This document shows, piece by piece, positions 1-8,478 of a DNA stretch of 64,000 bases. The stretch is from Oceaniglobus ichthyenteri (GTDB lineage Bacteria > Pseudomonadota > Alphaproteobacteria > Rhodobacterales > Rhodobacteraceae). Location of the stretch: positions 124,001-188,000 of the forward strand of contig NZ_QAGK01000005.1 of NCBI RefSeq assembly GCF_003057885.1, written 5' to 3'. Position 1 is the stretch's first letter. The number at the start of each line of letters is the position of its first letter. Under the pieces are notes generated by a model. It had not been told where the DNA came from. It worked only from the letters and a program-made list of their open reading frames with translations, and did no database searches. The position numbers and the translations under genes were made by a program.

Positions 1-291
1 TGACCCCGAAACATTGTTGCGCCAGTATTTTCCGGGGTCGCGCGTTGCCTCACCCACATCGGAAAATGCGGCAAAATGCATGACAGCAACCGGAGCGTAT
101 TTCGCAAAAACCGCATCAAGACGGCCCCGGTCCAGCAAATCACCCTGTTCAAACGGGCCGAATTTTGCCGCCGCGGCAAACCCCGTACTCAGATTGTCGA
201 AACACACCGGTTCGTACCCTGCGGCGGCCAGCGCCTTGCAGGCGTGCGACCCGATATATCCCGCGCCACCCGTGACAAGAATTCTCTGCAT
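1..291 (-). CDS. galE: UDP-glucose 4-epimerase, N-terminal part (cut by window edge)
   Basis: This would interconvert UDP-glucose and UDP-galactose in the cytoplasm to supply surface polysaccharide synthesis. Only the first 97 codons lie in the window; the gene runs off the left edge. The N-terminus carries the extended short-chain dehydrogenase NAD-binding motif TGGAGYIGSH at residues 7-16, followed by a DNLSTG stretch and a HFAA segment typical of GalE-like epimerases. The ATG at 289-291 is preceded by TAAGG nine bases upstream. It follows galU by 11 bases on the same strand, so the two form an operon. Another sugar-nucleotide epimerase of the same family cannot be excluded from the N-terminus alone. 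Confidence 0.85.
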   Translation of the reverse strand, partial: MQRILVTGGAGYIGSHACKALAAAGYEPVCFDNLSTGFAAAAKFGPFEQGDLLDRGRLDAVFAKYAPVAVMHFAAFSDVGEATRDPGKYWRNNVSGS

Positions 292-302
292 GCAAATTTG
301 CC

Positions 303-1196
303 TTACTGCGCGGCTTTCTGGCTGGTCACAAGTTCGTTGATATAGGTCGAAAACTCATCCCGCAAATCAGGGCGCGACAGGCCAAAGGCAACCGTGGCCT
401 GCAAGAAACCCGCCTTTGAGCCACAATCAAACCGTTGCCCCCGAAAGCGCAGACCAAAAACATCGCCGCCTGCAACGATTTCTTGGGCGATGGCATCGGT
501 CAACTGAATTTCGCCGCCGGCCCCGGATTTCATCTTGTTCAATGTTTTCAGGATATTGGGCGTCAGGATATAGCGGCCGATCACAGCCAGATTGCTGGGC
601 GCGTCTTCCTGTTTGGGCTTTTCAACCATGCCTTTCACCCGCACGAGCGATCCCAGGTCTTCGGCCACATCCAGCACGCCGTAAGACGATGTTTTTTCTG
701 GTGCCACTTCCATCGCGGCAACCATATTGCCGCCGGTCTCCTCATAGGATTCGACCATTTGCTGCAGACAGGGTTTCTCGGCCGCGATCACATCGTCCGG
801 CAAAATTACCGCAAACGGCTCATCCCCGATCAGGCGCCGCGCGCACCACACCGCATGGCCGAGGCCCAAGGGTTTGTGCTGCCGGATATAGGCAATGGCA
901 CCACTGTCCATGATCGTGTCCTTCATCGCATCCAGCAAATCGTCTTTGCCTTTCTGACGCAACGCGGCCTCTAATTCGGGGGCATGATCAAAATAATCCT
1001 CAAGCGCGGATTTCCCACGCGAGGTGACAAAAATGAATTCCTTGATGCCTGCGGCGCGGGCTTCGTCAATTGCGTACTGGATCAGCGGACGATCCACCAA
1101 TGTCATGATTTCCTTGGGTATTGATTTCGTCGCCGGCAAAAACCGCGTTCCCAAACCTGCAACAGGAAAGACCGCTTTTGTAACTTTGCGCCTCAT
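303..1196 (-). CDS. galU: UTP-glucose-1-phosphate uridylyltransferase
   Basis: This enzyme makes UDP-glucose from UTP and glucose 1-phosphate, feeding GalE and envelope or exopolysaccharide synthesis. The 297-residue protein has the nucleotidyltransferase signature GLGTRFLPATK at residues 14-24 followed by PKEIM and the VDRPLIQYAIDEA segment, all typical of bacterial GalU, and the normal family length. The reading frame stays open further upstream, but I chose the ATG at 1194-1196 because AAGGAG lies just before it and the protein starts MRRKVTKAVFPVAG as the family does. galE follows after 11 bases. A 434-base gene-free leader lies upstream. Confidence 0.95.
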   Translation of the reverse strand: MRRKVTKAVFPVAGLGTRFLPATKSIPKEIMTLVDRPLIQYAIDEARAAGIKEFIFVTSRGKSALEDYFDHAPELEAALRQKGKDDLLDAMKDTIMDSGAIAYIRQHKPLGLGHAVWCARRLIGDEPFAVILPDDVIAAEKPCLQQMVESYEETGGNMVAAMEVAPEKTSSYGVLDVAEDLGSLVRVKGMVEKPKQEDAPSNLAVIGRYILTPNILKTLNKMKSGAGGEIQLTDAIAQEIVAGGDVFGLRFRGQRFDCGSKAGFLQATVAFGLSRPDLRDEFSTYINELVTSQKAAQ

Positions 1197-1630
1197 GTCG
1201 GCTCCTTGTACGTAAAAACTGATTTCTATCTTAATAGCGCAAGAAAAATCGGATGAACAGCAGTGAACAGATACAGCATGACCACAAGTAAACCATCCGG
1301 CGAAACCGGTAAATTTCTGATTATTGATGCTTTTCGCACTGAAAGGGCGGCACAATACCCCTGTTTGCGTCTAAATCGACATTTAGGTACCTTGCAACAC
1401 CGTCGCGCGCGGCACATGCACCGCCCGTCCGCAGGCGGAAATCGGCCAAGTTGAATTTGGCCATTTCTGACAGCCGAAAAATCTCAGCCGCGATCCGGCG
1501 CGCACGATCTGTTCAGACAAATCCCCCCGCGCGGTTTCTATACACGGTTCATCAACTGCCGTTTGCCGAAAAAACACCAGGTGATCCGATGATACCAGTT
1601 GCCTGACACAATGTGCCAGGCAACTGAATG
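1197..1630. promoter_or_regulatory. Gene-free leader of galU with two inverted repeats
   Basis: This is 434 bases without a convincing gene, between the start of galU and the stop of hemY. The short open frames here show no family resemblance and no good ribosome binding site. It holds a perfect inverted repeat CTAAAT-CGAC-ATTTAG at 1371-1386, a second repeat GGCCAA-N7-TTGGCC at 1444-1462, and the hemY terminator hairpin at 1596-1626. The region just before galU (about 1210-1250) is AT-rich and is the likely promoter area, but I cannot pick out a clear -35/-10 pair. Confidence 0.4.
1596..1626 (-). terminator. Hairpin just after hemY
   Basis: CAGTTGCCTGACAC pairs with GTGCCAGGCAACTG across a 3-base loop, a 14-bp stem with one G-U pair, starting five bases after the hemY stop codon. 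A uridine run is missing on the minus strand, so it may be an mRNA-end stabiliser rather than a classical intrinsic terminator. Confidence 0.55.
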
Positions 1631-3139
1631 CTAGGTGGTCTTGGACAGTGTCACGCCGTCCTGTGTTTCCGGTTCGGGTACGATCTCGGCGTCTTCCGGC
1701 TCTGCTTCGGGGGGCGTGCTGTTTTTGGACACCTCGGCCTCTGAAACCTCGGGCTCTTTCGCGATTTGCCCCACGATCAACGGCAGCATCTCAGTGCTGG
1801 TGGGCATTACCATTTCGCCCGATTTCGGCACGCTCCAGGCCAGCGTATCGAATGCGCCGCAGCCCTGACACACCGGCACCCATGACGAATGTACAGTCTG
1901 GCAATTCTCGCACACCCATTGCGGGCCGCGCGATACCGATACGGCGCGGGTCAGCCAGCCGCGGACAATGGCATCATCCGCGCCCTCGCCCCGTTCGATT
2001 GCCGCCATGATGGTGACAGACCGGGCGGTGGGTTCGGTGGTGGCCAGATCGCCCAAGGCACGCCGCGCCGCCGGGAAATCCTCGTCGGCGATATAAAGTT
2101 CGGCCAACAACATCCGTGTTTCGGGATGATCCGGTTTGATCCGGGTCAGGGTGTTGAACCGTTTGATCCGGGCTGTGCTGGATTCATTCGGGTCAATCTC
2201 GGCAAAGGCAGCGGCCAGTTCCGGGTGCGGCTGGGCCTCCCATGCCTTGCGCAGTACGCGGGTGGCATAGCGGGGCTGATCGTTTTCGATATAGCTTCGC
2301 GCCGCCATCGCCGCCGCCGGAATAAGCGCGGGTGACAGGCGGTTCGCCTCGATCGCGGCCTCACGGGCGCGCACGCTTTTCCCGTCTTCCAGAATTTCGC
2401 GCGCTTCGGACAGGGCCAAAACTGCATCGCGGCGCTTGTGAACATCGCGCGGCAGGGTGCCTGTTTTCAGCTTGGCACCCAGCGTTTTGCGCGCGCCGGC
2501 CCAATCGGCATGGCCCGCCTGCAGTTGTAACAGAACATCTTGGGTTTCGCTGTGTTTCGGTTTCAGGGCAAATGCCTTTTCCGCCAGTTTCAGCGCGGTG
2601 TCTGTATCGCCCTCGGCCAGTTTTTGTTTCATCAGCCCGCGCACCCCGACAAAACGGGTGCGATCATGCACCAGAAGGGCCTTGTAAACCTCTTCGGCCT
2701 TGCGTTTGTCACCCACCATTTCGGCCGCCTGTGCCTTGATCAGATTGGTCAGTTCGGGGCGGCGCAGATATTTTTCGGCCCTTGCCGCCTTGGCCATGGC
2801 CAATTTACCCTCACCGGATGCCAGGGCCATGATGCCATCAGACAGCGCCTGAAACCCTTTGCGTTCGCGATTACGGTCAAAATACCGCGACATGGCGGTT
2901 TCATCACCATTCAAAAACCGGATCAGCGCCACAAGAAAGCTGACCAGTTTCAGAATGATCCAGACCGTCAATAACAGCAGCAGCGCCGCAATCGCCAATT
3001 GCAACGGGCCAAGGGTGAATTCGACATTGGCGATGGAAACAAGCACGCTGCCATCGGTTTCCATAAGTTGACCCGCACCCAGCGCCAAACCGGCGACAAC
3101 GCAGATAAACAGGACGATTTTAAGAAGAGACCAAAGCAT
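1631..3139 (-). CDS. hemY: HemY-like membrane-anchored TPR protein
   Basis: This belongs to the proteobacterial HemY N-terminal/TPR family (COG3898), an inner-membrane protein of unknown biochemical role encoded with late tetrapyrrole genes; it is not the Bacillus-type protoporphyrinogen oxidase of the same name. The 502 residues begin with two membrane segments (about 3-22 and 42-70), followed by a long helical TPR region. Near the C-terminus is a four-cysteine CxxC-N10-CxxC knuckle (Cys410, 413, 424, 427), which looks like a rubredoxin-type metal site, and then an acidic tail. The gene follows the Mic60-like gene by 11 bases and is probably co-transcribed with it and hemD. Confidence 0.88.
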   Translation of the reverse strand: MLWSLLKIVLFICVVAGLALGAGQLMETDGSVLVSIANVEFTLGPLQLAIAALLLLLTVWIILKLVSFLVALIRFLNGDETAMSRYFDRNRERKGFQALSDGIMALASGEGKLAMAKAARAEKYLRRPELTNLIKAQAAEMVGDKRKAEEVYKALLVHDRTRFVGVRGLMKQKLAEGDTDTALKLAEKAFALKPKHSETQDVLLQLQAGHADWAGARKTLGAKLKTGTLPRDVHKRRDAVLALSEAREILEDGKSVRAREAAIEANRLSPALIPAAAMAARSYIENDQPRYATRVLRKAWEAQPHPELAAAFAEIDPNESSTARIKRFNTLTRIKPDHPETRMLLAELYIADEDFPAARRALGDLATTEPTARSVTIMAAIERGEGADDAIVRGWLTRAVSVSRGPQWVCENCQTVHSSWVPVCQGCGAFDTLAWSVPKSGEMVMPTSTEMLPLIVGQIAKEPEVSEAEVSKNSTPPEAEPEDAEIVPEPETQDGVTLSKTT

Positions 3140-3150
3140 TCATATCGTCC

Positions 3151-4710
3151 TTAGTTGCTGTTCGTTGTGGCGGAAAGGTCGGCCAGAGCGGCAGAGGCGG
3201 CAAGCCGGGCGTTGGCACGGGCAGACCAGTCGGCCATCACATCGCGCCCTGCCTCGGGCAGATCGTTCAACTGATCCAACGCGCCCTGAACATCGCCCGA
3301 TTTCAACGCCGCCTCGGCCCGCGACAATACCGCATCCGGATCGTCGCCATCGCGGGCATCCAATGATCGCGCCCCGGTTTGCGACCGGACAAACGCACCG
3401 AAGCGATCCAACGCGCCACCCCCGCTGGTTTCGCGGATCGATACGCCAAGTGCCGCGCGCGCCGCAGGTGGGTAACTGTTTTGCAATTCGGCCAATGTGG
3501 CAACGCCGGTTTCGGCATTTTCAAGCAAGGCAGGCGGCACATCGACATTGCCTGCGGTTTCCAGTGCCGAGGTCGATTCGATAAACGGCTCACCACTGTC
3601 GATGGCCGCGTTGATCTGAATCAGCGCCGCGCGAACGGTGATCCGGCGGGTTTCGGATGCGGCCGATTCACGGGCCGCGTCGGCAGCGGATGTGGCGTCG
3701 GCGATGGCGCCACTTTGGGCGTCGATCTTTTGCTCAAGGGCGGCAAGCTGCGTCTGATATTGCTCTTGAATCGTCGCAAGCTCGGCTTCCACCTCTTGTT
3801 GGCGGGCGGCGAATTGCGCTTCGATGTCCTGACGGGCGGTGGCGATCTGGTCTTCCAGCGCGCTCAACGCCGCCTCATCGGTGCCGCCTGCCTGATCGGG
3901 CAACCCGGCCACCTGCGCCGACAGATTATCAAGCCAGGTTTCAACCTCGCTCAGCCGGTCGCCCAGCGCCGGATCGGCTCCACCCTCACCTGCGGGCAGA
4001 TTGGCAATTTCTTCGCGAAGCGCGGCGATGTCATCGGGTGTGGGCGCCGCGGCGGCCGTTGCCGCAGCATCCGATGCCTGTGCGCTGGCCTGTTCCAATT
4101 GGGCGGCCTGATCGTTCAATCGTGCCTCAAGCGCGGCAACCGGATCTTCGCCGCCCTGGTTGAACACGTCATATTCCGAAGCGAAAAACCCGATTGCCCC
4201 GGCAAGAGCGCCACCAATCAGCAGGGTCAAAAACCCCGGCCCACGGGCGATTCGCGGCTGTTCAACCGGAACCGGGGCCAACATCGGCGTTGTGCCGGGG
4301 GCGGTGTTGTCTGCCTCGGGGGATGTATCGGGTGTGACCGAAGTGTCATCAGCGGCGCTGTGCAAACTGTCGGGGTCGGAATTTTCCTCTGGTGGCAGGA
4401 TGGAATCGCCACCATCATCGGCACCAGTCAGGCTGTCGGCCCCGGGATCGGGCACATCCTGCGGCTTTTCAAGATCGACCGGCACATCGGTTTGCCCTGC
4501 GTTTTCGTCCGCCTCATCGTCGGGCGGCCCCATGATGATGGCATCTTCAGGGGGGGATTCAACGGGTTCGGTGTTTGCGCCGGTGGCATCATCGGATATG
4601 TCGGTTTTTGCCGCATCCGTATCCAGATCGGTGTTCTCCGTTGTCTTGTCTGCTGCCTTCGCAGATTGAGACCGGGTGGTTCTGGGTTTCTTCGATTTAG
4701 CCACGCGCAC
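3151..4710 (-). CDS. Mic60/mitofilin-like inner-membrane protein (COG4223)
   Basis: This is the alphaproteobacterial relative of mitochondrial Mic60, a protein linked to contact sites and membrane curvature. What can be seen is a basic N-terminus (KSKKPRTTRSQS), a very acidic proline-rich stretch of about 130 residues, one membrane segment (about 158-177), a long coiled coil (about 185-350, rich in Ala, Glu and Gln) and a C-terminal mitofilin-like region ending in a GDVQGALDQL and DWSARANARL pattern. Translation starts at GTG 4710 or GTG 4704; GAAAGG at 4720-4715 fits either. It sits between hemD and hemY, the arrangement known for this family. Only the general role is inferred. Confidence 0.82.
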   Translation of the reverse strand: MRVAKSKKPRTTRSQSAKAADKTTENTDLDTDAAKTDISDDATGANTEPVESPPEDAIIMGPPDDEADENAGQTDVPVDLEKPQDVPDPGADSLTGADDGGDSILPPEENSDPDSLHSAADDTSVTPDTSPEADNTAPGTTPMLAPVPVEQPRIARGPGFLTLLIGGALAGAIGFFASEYDVFNQGGEDPVAALEARLNDQAAQLEQASAQASDAAATAAAAPTPDDIAALREEIANLPAGEGGADPALGDRLSEVETWLDNLSAQVAGLPDQAGGTDEAALSALEDQIATARQDIEAQFAARQQEVEAELATIQEQYQTQLAALEQKIDAQSGAIADATSAADAARESAASETRRITVRAALIQINAAIDSGEPFIESTSALETAGNVDVPPALLENAETGVATLAELQNSYPPAARAALGVSIRETSGGGALDRFGAFVRSQTGARSLDARDGDDPDAVLSRAEAALKSGDVQGALDQLNDLPEAGRDVMADWSARANARLAASAALADLSATTNSN

Positions 4711-4763
4711 CGCACCTTTCGTTGATGGGCCAGACCGGCCGACCCTTCCTAACTAAGCCTAAC

Positions 4764-5498
4764 TTAGCTTTTTGGTTCCCCATCAACAAGGCCAGAACCA
4801 TGCGCGCCCTGATCGAATTGCGCCACAATCGCGGCCAGCATGGCTTTGCCCGTCGGGTCGGCAACCACGCACATCGTGCCGTTGCCGCGCCATGCATCGG
4901 CCGCGGCCTGACTGATGGCGATCAGCGACAAAGGCGCCGCCGTTTCCCCCACAGCCGCCGAAAGCAGGCGCGCCGAACGGGGCGAAAACAGCGGCAAAAC
5001 AACAGGCCCCGGTGCGGCCAACAGGCGGCGCGCGGCACCGTTCAACGGCTGCGCGACCTGATCATACACCACCCATTCCACAGCCTCGCGGCCCATTTCC
5101 GCCAGCGCGCTGGTTAAATCGCCCGCACTATGGGTGCCGCGCAGATGCAGCAGGGGGCCGGTATCGTGCCGGGCCAACAGCGCCAATAAGTCGCGGAAAT
5201 CGCCATTGGCCGACACACAGGTCATGCCCGCCTCTTGCGCCGCTTTTGCGGTGGTATCGCCCACGGCAAAGGCATGAAATCCGGCCAAATCGTGTTGGGC
5301 GGTGGCCTGCTCCACCCCGTTAACCGAGGTAAAGATCAATGTGGTGCCGGGCGCGGGACGGTTTGGCATCGGGCGCGGCACGATTTCCAAAATCGGAGAC
5401 GTCACGATTGGCCCGGTCCATCCCGCCGCGCGGCAGGTTTCGGCAAACCCCAAGGATTGCGCCTGGGGGCGGGTCAACAATAACGTCGATTCGGCCAT
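4764..5498 (-). CDS. hemD: Uroporphyrinogen-III synthase
   Basis: This enzyme closes hydroxymethylbilane to uroporphyrinogen III, the branch point for heme, siroheme and cobalamin. The 244-residue product starts with LLLTRPQAQS and has the conserved TSVNGVEQA segment, a FAVGDTTAKAA motif and LLHLRGTHSAGDL, all in the order seen in HemD. The frame is open to 5561, but the ATG at 5496-5498 has AGGAG eight bases upstream and gives the expected N-terminus. It is divergent from tsaD (74 bases apart) and leads the probable operon hemD-mic60-hemY. hemC is not in this window. Confidence 0.9.
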   Translation of the reverse strand: MAESTLLLTRPQAQSLGFAETCRAAGWTGPIVTSPILEIVPRPMPNRPAPGTTLIFTSVNGVEQATAQHDLAGFHAFAVGDTTAKAAQEAGMTCVSANGDFRDLLALLARHDTGPLLHLRGTHSAGDLTSALAEMGREAVEWVVYDQVAQPLNGAARRLLAAPGPVVLPLFSPRSARLLSAAVGETAAPLSLIAISQAAADAWRGNGTMCVVADPTGKAMLAAIVAQFDQGAHGSGLVDGEPKS

Positions 5499-5572
5499 GC
5501 GCCGTGCTCCTGCTTGTTTGGGCCACCTGTGGGTGATAGCTGCGGGCGCACGATCTGACAACCGGAGCCGCC

Positions 5573-6661
5573 ATGCCCCCCCTTACCCTACTTGGGATCG
5601 AAAGCAGTTGTGACGATACCGCCGCCGCCGTGGTGCGCCACGAAACGGGCACGGCTGACATCCTGTCATCGGTGGTGGCCGGGCAAACCGCACTGCATGC
5701 CGATTTTGGCGGCGTCGTGCCCGAAATCGCCGCGCGCGCCCATGCCGAAAAGCTGGATCATACCATCGAACAGGCGTTGGACATCGCCGGCATCACCCTG
5801 GCCGATTGCGACGCGGTGGCGGTGACCGCCGGGCCGGGGTTGGTGGGCGGTGTGCTGTCGGGGGTGATGTGCGCCAAGGGGCTGTGCGCGGGTGCGAACC
5901 TGCCTTTGATCGGGGTCAATCATCTGGCCGGTCACGCGCTGACGCCGCGCCTGACCGATGGCGTGGCGTTTCCCTATCTGATGCTGTTGGTGTCGGGCGG
6001 GCATTGCCAATTTCTGTTGGTCCATTCGGCCACCAGATTCACCCGTCTGGGTGGCACGATCGATGATGCCCCCGGCGAGGCCTTCGATAAAACCGCCAAA
6101 TTGTTGGGCTTGGCACAACCGGGCGGCCCGGCGGTGCAACAGGCCGCAGAACTGGGAAACCCCGCACGCTTTGTCTTTCCACGCCCTTTGTTGGATCGGG
6201 CCGATATGGATATGTCGTTTTCCGGGTTGAAAACCGCCCTTCTGCGTGAACGGGACAAGGTGATGGTGGATGGCGCGCTGCACCGTCAGGACCGCGCCGA
6301 TCTGTGCGCCGGGTTTCAGGCGGCGGTGCGCGATGTGCTGATCGCCAAATCGCGCCGGGCGATTGATGCCTATATGGCTCTGGCGCCCGAACAGCCGGTG
6401 TTTGCCGTGGCCGGGGGTGTGGCCGCCAACAGCGCCATTCGCGCCGGATTGCAAACCCTGTGCGCCGACATGGGGCTGCGGTTTCTCGCCCCGCCTTTGG
6501 CATTATGCACCGATAACGCCGCAATGATCGCCTGGGCCGGGATCGAGCGGTATCGCCTGGGCCTGTTTGATGACATGACCCTGGCCGCGCGCCCCCGCTG
6601 GCCTCTGGATACAACCGCCCGCCCCATGCTAGGCAGTGGGAAGAAAGGCGCGAAAGCCTGA
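5573..6661 (+). CDS. tsaD: tRNA N6-adenosine threonylcarbamoyltransferase
   Basis: TsaD transfers the threonylcarbamoyl group to A37 of ANN-decoding tRNAs, working with TsaB and TsaE. The 362-residue protein opens with [11 protein letters not shown], has the metal-binding HxxxH motif (His117 and His121 in NHLAGH) and the ASKHA-type LVSGGHCQ segment, and has the family length. GGAG lies just before the ATG. Its partner tsaE is also in the window (22429). The gene is followed after 21 bases by a YciI gene on the same strand. Confidence 0.95.
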   Translation: MPPLTLLGIESSCDDTAAAVVRHETGTADILSSVVAGQTALHADFGGVVPEIAARAHAEKLDHTIEQALDIAGITLADCDAVAVTAGPGLVGGVLSGVMCAKGLCAGANLPLIGVNHLAGHALTPRLTDGVAFPYLMLLVSGGHCQFLLVHSATRFTRLGGTIDDAPGEAFDKTAKLLGLAQPGGPAVQQAAELGNPARFVFPRPLLDRADMDMSFSGLKTALLRERDKVMVDGALHRQDRADLCAGFQAAVRDVLIAKSRRAIDAYMALAPEQPVFAVAGGVAANSAIRAGLQTLCADMGLRFLAPPLALCTDNAAMIAWAGIERYRLGLFDDMTLAARPRWPLDTTARPMLGSGKKGAKA

Positions 6662-6682
6662 CACATTTTAGGAGAATCGCCC

Positions 6683-6955
6683 ATGCGCGTGGCCTTGATT
6701 GCAAAAGACAAACCCGGTGCCTTGCAACTGCGCACCGATAACCGCCCCGATCACGTTGCCTATCTTAAATCATCCTCGGCCGTGGAACGGGCCGGCCCGT
6801 TATTGGATGATAACGGTGAAATGTGCGGATCGCTGATTATTCTGAACGTCGCCGACATGGCCGAGGCCGAAAGCTGGGCCGCCGCCGACCCATATGGCAA
6901 GGCGGGGCTGTTTCAATCGGTTGAGCTGATCGCCTGGAATCAGGTGATCGGCTGA
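6683..6955 (+). CDS. YciI family protein
   Basis: This is a 90-residue stand-alone YciI-like protein, a small ferredoxin-fold family whose members are mostly of unknown function. It shows the conserved His in DHVAYL (about residue 24) and the signature DPYGKAGLF near residues 72-80. AGGAGA lies before the ATG. Its stop overlaps the start of the EVE-domain gene (TGATG), so the two are translationally coupled and both probably ride on the tsaD transcript. No specific reaction can be assigned. Confidence 0.85.
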   Translation: MRVALIAKDKPGALQLRTDNRPDHVAYLKSSSAVERAGPLLDDNGEMCGSLIILNVADMAEAESWAAADPYGKAGLFQSVELIAWNQVIG

Positions 6956-7374
6956 TGCGCTACTGGCTGTTCAAATCCGAACCTTCGGAATGGTCCTGGG
7001 ATATGCAGGTGGCCAAGGGCGACGCGGGCGAAGAATGGGACGGCGTGCGCAATTACCAGGCCCGCAATTTCATGCGCGATATGGCGGTGGGCGATTTGGC
7101 GTTCTTTTACCATTCGCAAACGGAAAAGGCCGTGGTCGGCGTGGTTGAGGTGATCGCCGAGGCCCACCCCGACAGCACAGCCGACGATGACCGGTGGGAC
7201 TGTGTGGATATCAAAGCCATCGCACCATTCCCCACCCCCGTCACGCTGGACATGTGCAAAGACGATCCGCGTCTTTCCGATATGGCACTGGTCAATAACC
7301 CCCGCCTGTCGGTGCAACCGGTCAGCGATGCAGAATGGGCGGTGGTGTGCGAATTGGGCGGATATACCGCCTAG
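6955..7374 (+). CDS. EVE domain-containing protein
   Basis: The 139-residue protein is a single EVE domain, a PUA-like fold related to YTH and thought to bind modified bases in RNA or DNA. The starting motif YWLFKSEPSEWSWD, then EEWDGVRNYQARNFMRDM and VGDLAFFYHS, follow the family pattern closely. The start codon overlaps the yciI stop. The location after tsaD is suggestive of a nucleic-acid modification role, but that is inference. Confidence 0.9.
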   Translation: MRYWLFKSEPSEWSWDMQVAKGDAGEEWDGVRNYQARNFMRDMAVGDLAFFYHSQTEKAVVGVVEVIAEAHPDSTADDDRWDCVDIKAIAPFPTPVTLDMCKDDPRLSDMALVNNPRLSVQPVSDAEWAVVCELGGYTA

Positions 7375-7391
7375 TGCGCGAAATCGCGAAA

Positions 7392-7414
7392 GGCGGCGGG
7401 CCGAACCCGCCGCC
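7392..7414. terminator. Hairpin between convergent EVE and dctP genes
   Basis: GGCGGCGGG pairs perfectly with CCCGCCGCC across a 5-base loop, lying between two converging stop codons. The minus strand reads TTT after the stem, and the plus strand CCAAAAT. It probably ends dctP transcription and may serve both directions. Confidence 0.6.
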
Positions 7415-7420
7415 CCAAAA

Positions 7421-8455
7421 TCATTCGATCATCACGCCCAGTTTGGCCCCAATCGTGTCATTCCACGCGCTGACGCAGTCATCGCCACAGCGTTCTGCAA
7501 AGGCGGGCAGGATCGCGGATTTCACCGCTTCGGCGCGCAATGTCTTGTCGGCATCGCTCAGCGGCACCAATGTCATGCCGGCCGGTTCACCCTCGGGGCA
7601 GGGGCCCGATGTGTTACAGGCCAGACCGGTTTCGGTTTCGGTGGCGGCCAGTTCAAAGATCGAATCCTCCAGACCGCGCAAGCCGGTGGTCAGATACTCC
7701 TGAACCGACGCATCCAGACCATTCCACCAATCCAGATTGGCCAATTGCGCCGCCAGGCCAAAATTCACCGGCATGGGCGAGATGAAATTCGCCGACTCGT
7801 GCCACTTGGCCTTATACCCCGACAGCGCACCGGTAATCGCGCAATCCACCACGCCCGATGACAGCGCCGGCTGCACCTCGGCAAAGGCGATGGACAGGGG
7901 CGAGCCGCCCAAATGCGACACAAACGCCTGTTGCGACGCGCCCGATGCCCGCACCTTGCGCCCCTCAAGATCGGCCAATGCGCTGAACTCATCGCGGCAA
8001 TAGATCACCTGCGCCTGATAGGTGCCAAAGCCCAGCAATTTGATGTTATGTTCAGATTCCAGGAACGCCGCATAGGACGGACGCCACGCCTCAACCACTT
8101 CGGCCAGTTGTTCAACGGATTCCAGAACGCCCACCAGATCGGTCGCCTCGTTGCGCGGCACCTCACCGGAATTATAGGCCAAAACCGTGGTGGCCATTTG
8201 CAACGTGCCATTGCTGACCAAACGGAAGATTTCGCCGCCCTTGAACCCCAGTTCGGTGAAGGGTTTGACATTGGCGGTGATTTTGCCATCGGTTTCGCTT
8301 GGCACCTGTTCGGTCCAGAACGGCAATTCCTTATCGGTATACATCGACAGGCTGCCGATGGAGCCGACCACATTGAATTCAGTCGCAGGCATATCCTGCG
8401 CCGCCACAGGCAGCGCGATAAGCGCGGCGATGGACGTTGTCATAAGATGTTTCAT
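7421..8455 (-). CDS. TRAP transporter substrate-binding protein (DctP family)
   Basis: This is the periplasmic solute receptor of a TRAP transporter that imports an organic acid using the sodium gradient. The 344-residue protein has a short signal peptide with a likely cut after VAA (about residue 19), then the DctP fold with FTELGFKGGEIFRLVSNGT, RKVRASGASQQAFV (the usual carboxylate-binding arginine region) and VDCAITGALSGYK. Two pairs of cysteines near the C-terminus (CNTSGPC and CGDDC) suggest disulfides. GGGAG precedes the ATG. It is the last gene of dctQ-dctM-dctP. The substrate is unknown; the nearby hydantoinase genes hint at a cyclic amide or amino acid derivative. Confidence 0.88.
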   Translation of the reverse strand: MKHLMTTSIAALIALPVAAQDMPATEFNVVGSIGSLSMYTDKELPFWTEQVPSETDGKITANVKPFTELGFKGGEIFRLVSNGTLQMATTVLAYNSGEVPRNEATDLVGVLESVEQLAEVVEAWRPSYAAFLESEHNIKLLGFGTYQAQVIYCRDEFSALADLEGRKVRASGASQQAFVSHLGGSPLSIAFAEVQPALSSGVVDCAITGALSGYKAKWHESANFISPMPVNFGLAAQLANLDWWNGLDASVQEYLTTGLRGLEDSIFELAATETETGLACNTSGPCPEGEPAGMTLVPLSDADKTLRAEAVKSAILPAFAERCGDDCVSAWNDTIGAKLGVMIE

Positions 8456-8478
8456 TACTCTTTCTCCCTGTTATTGAT

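Noticed and set aside
3379-4725. A 448-codon open frame on the plus strand opposite the Mic60-like gene
   Set aside because: It is antisense to a gene with clear domain structure, and its translation is a Gly/Cys/Arg-rich shadow with no family pattern.
5666-6454. A 262-codon open frame antisense to tsaD
   Set aside because: It mirrors the codon bias of tsaD and is rich in His, Gln and Arg, as expected of a shadow frame in high-GC DNA.
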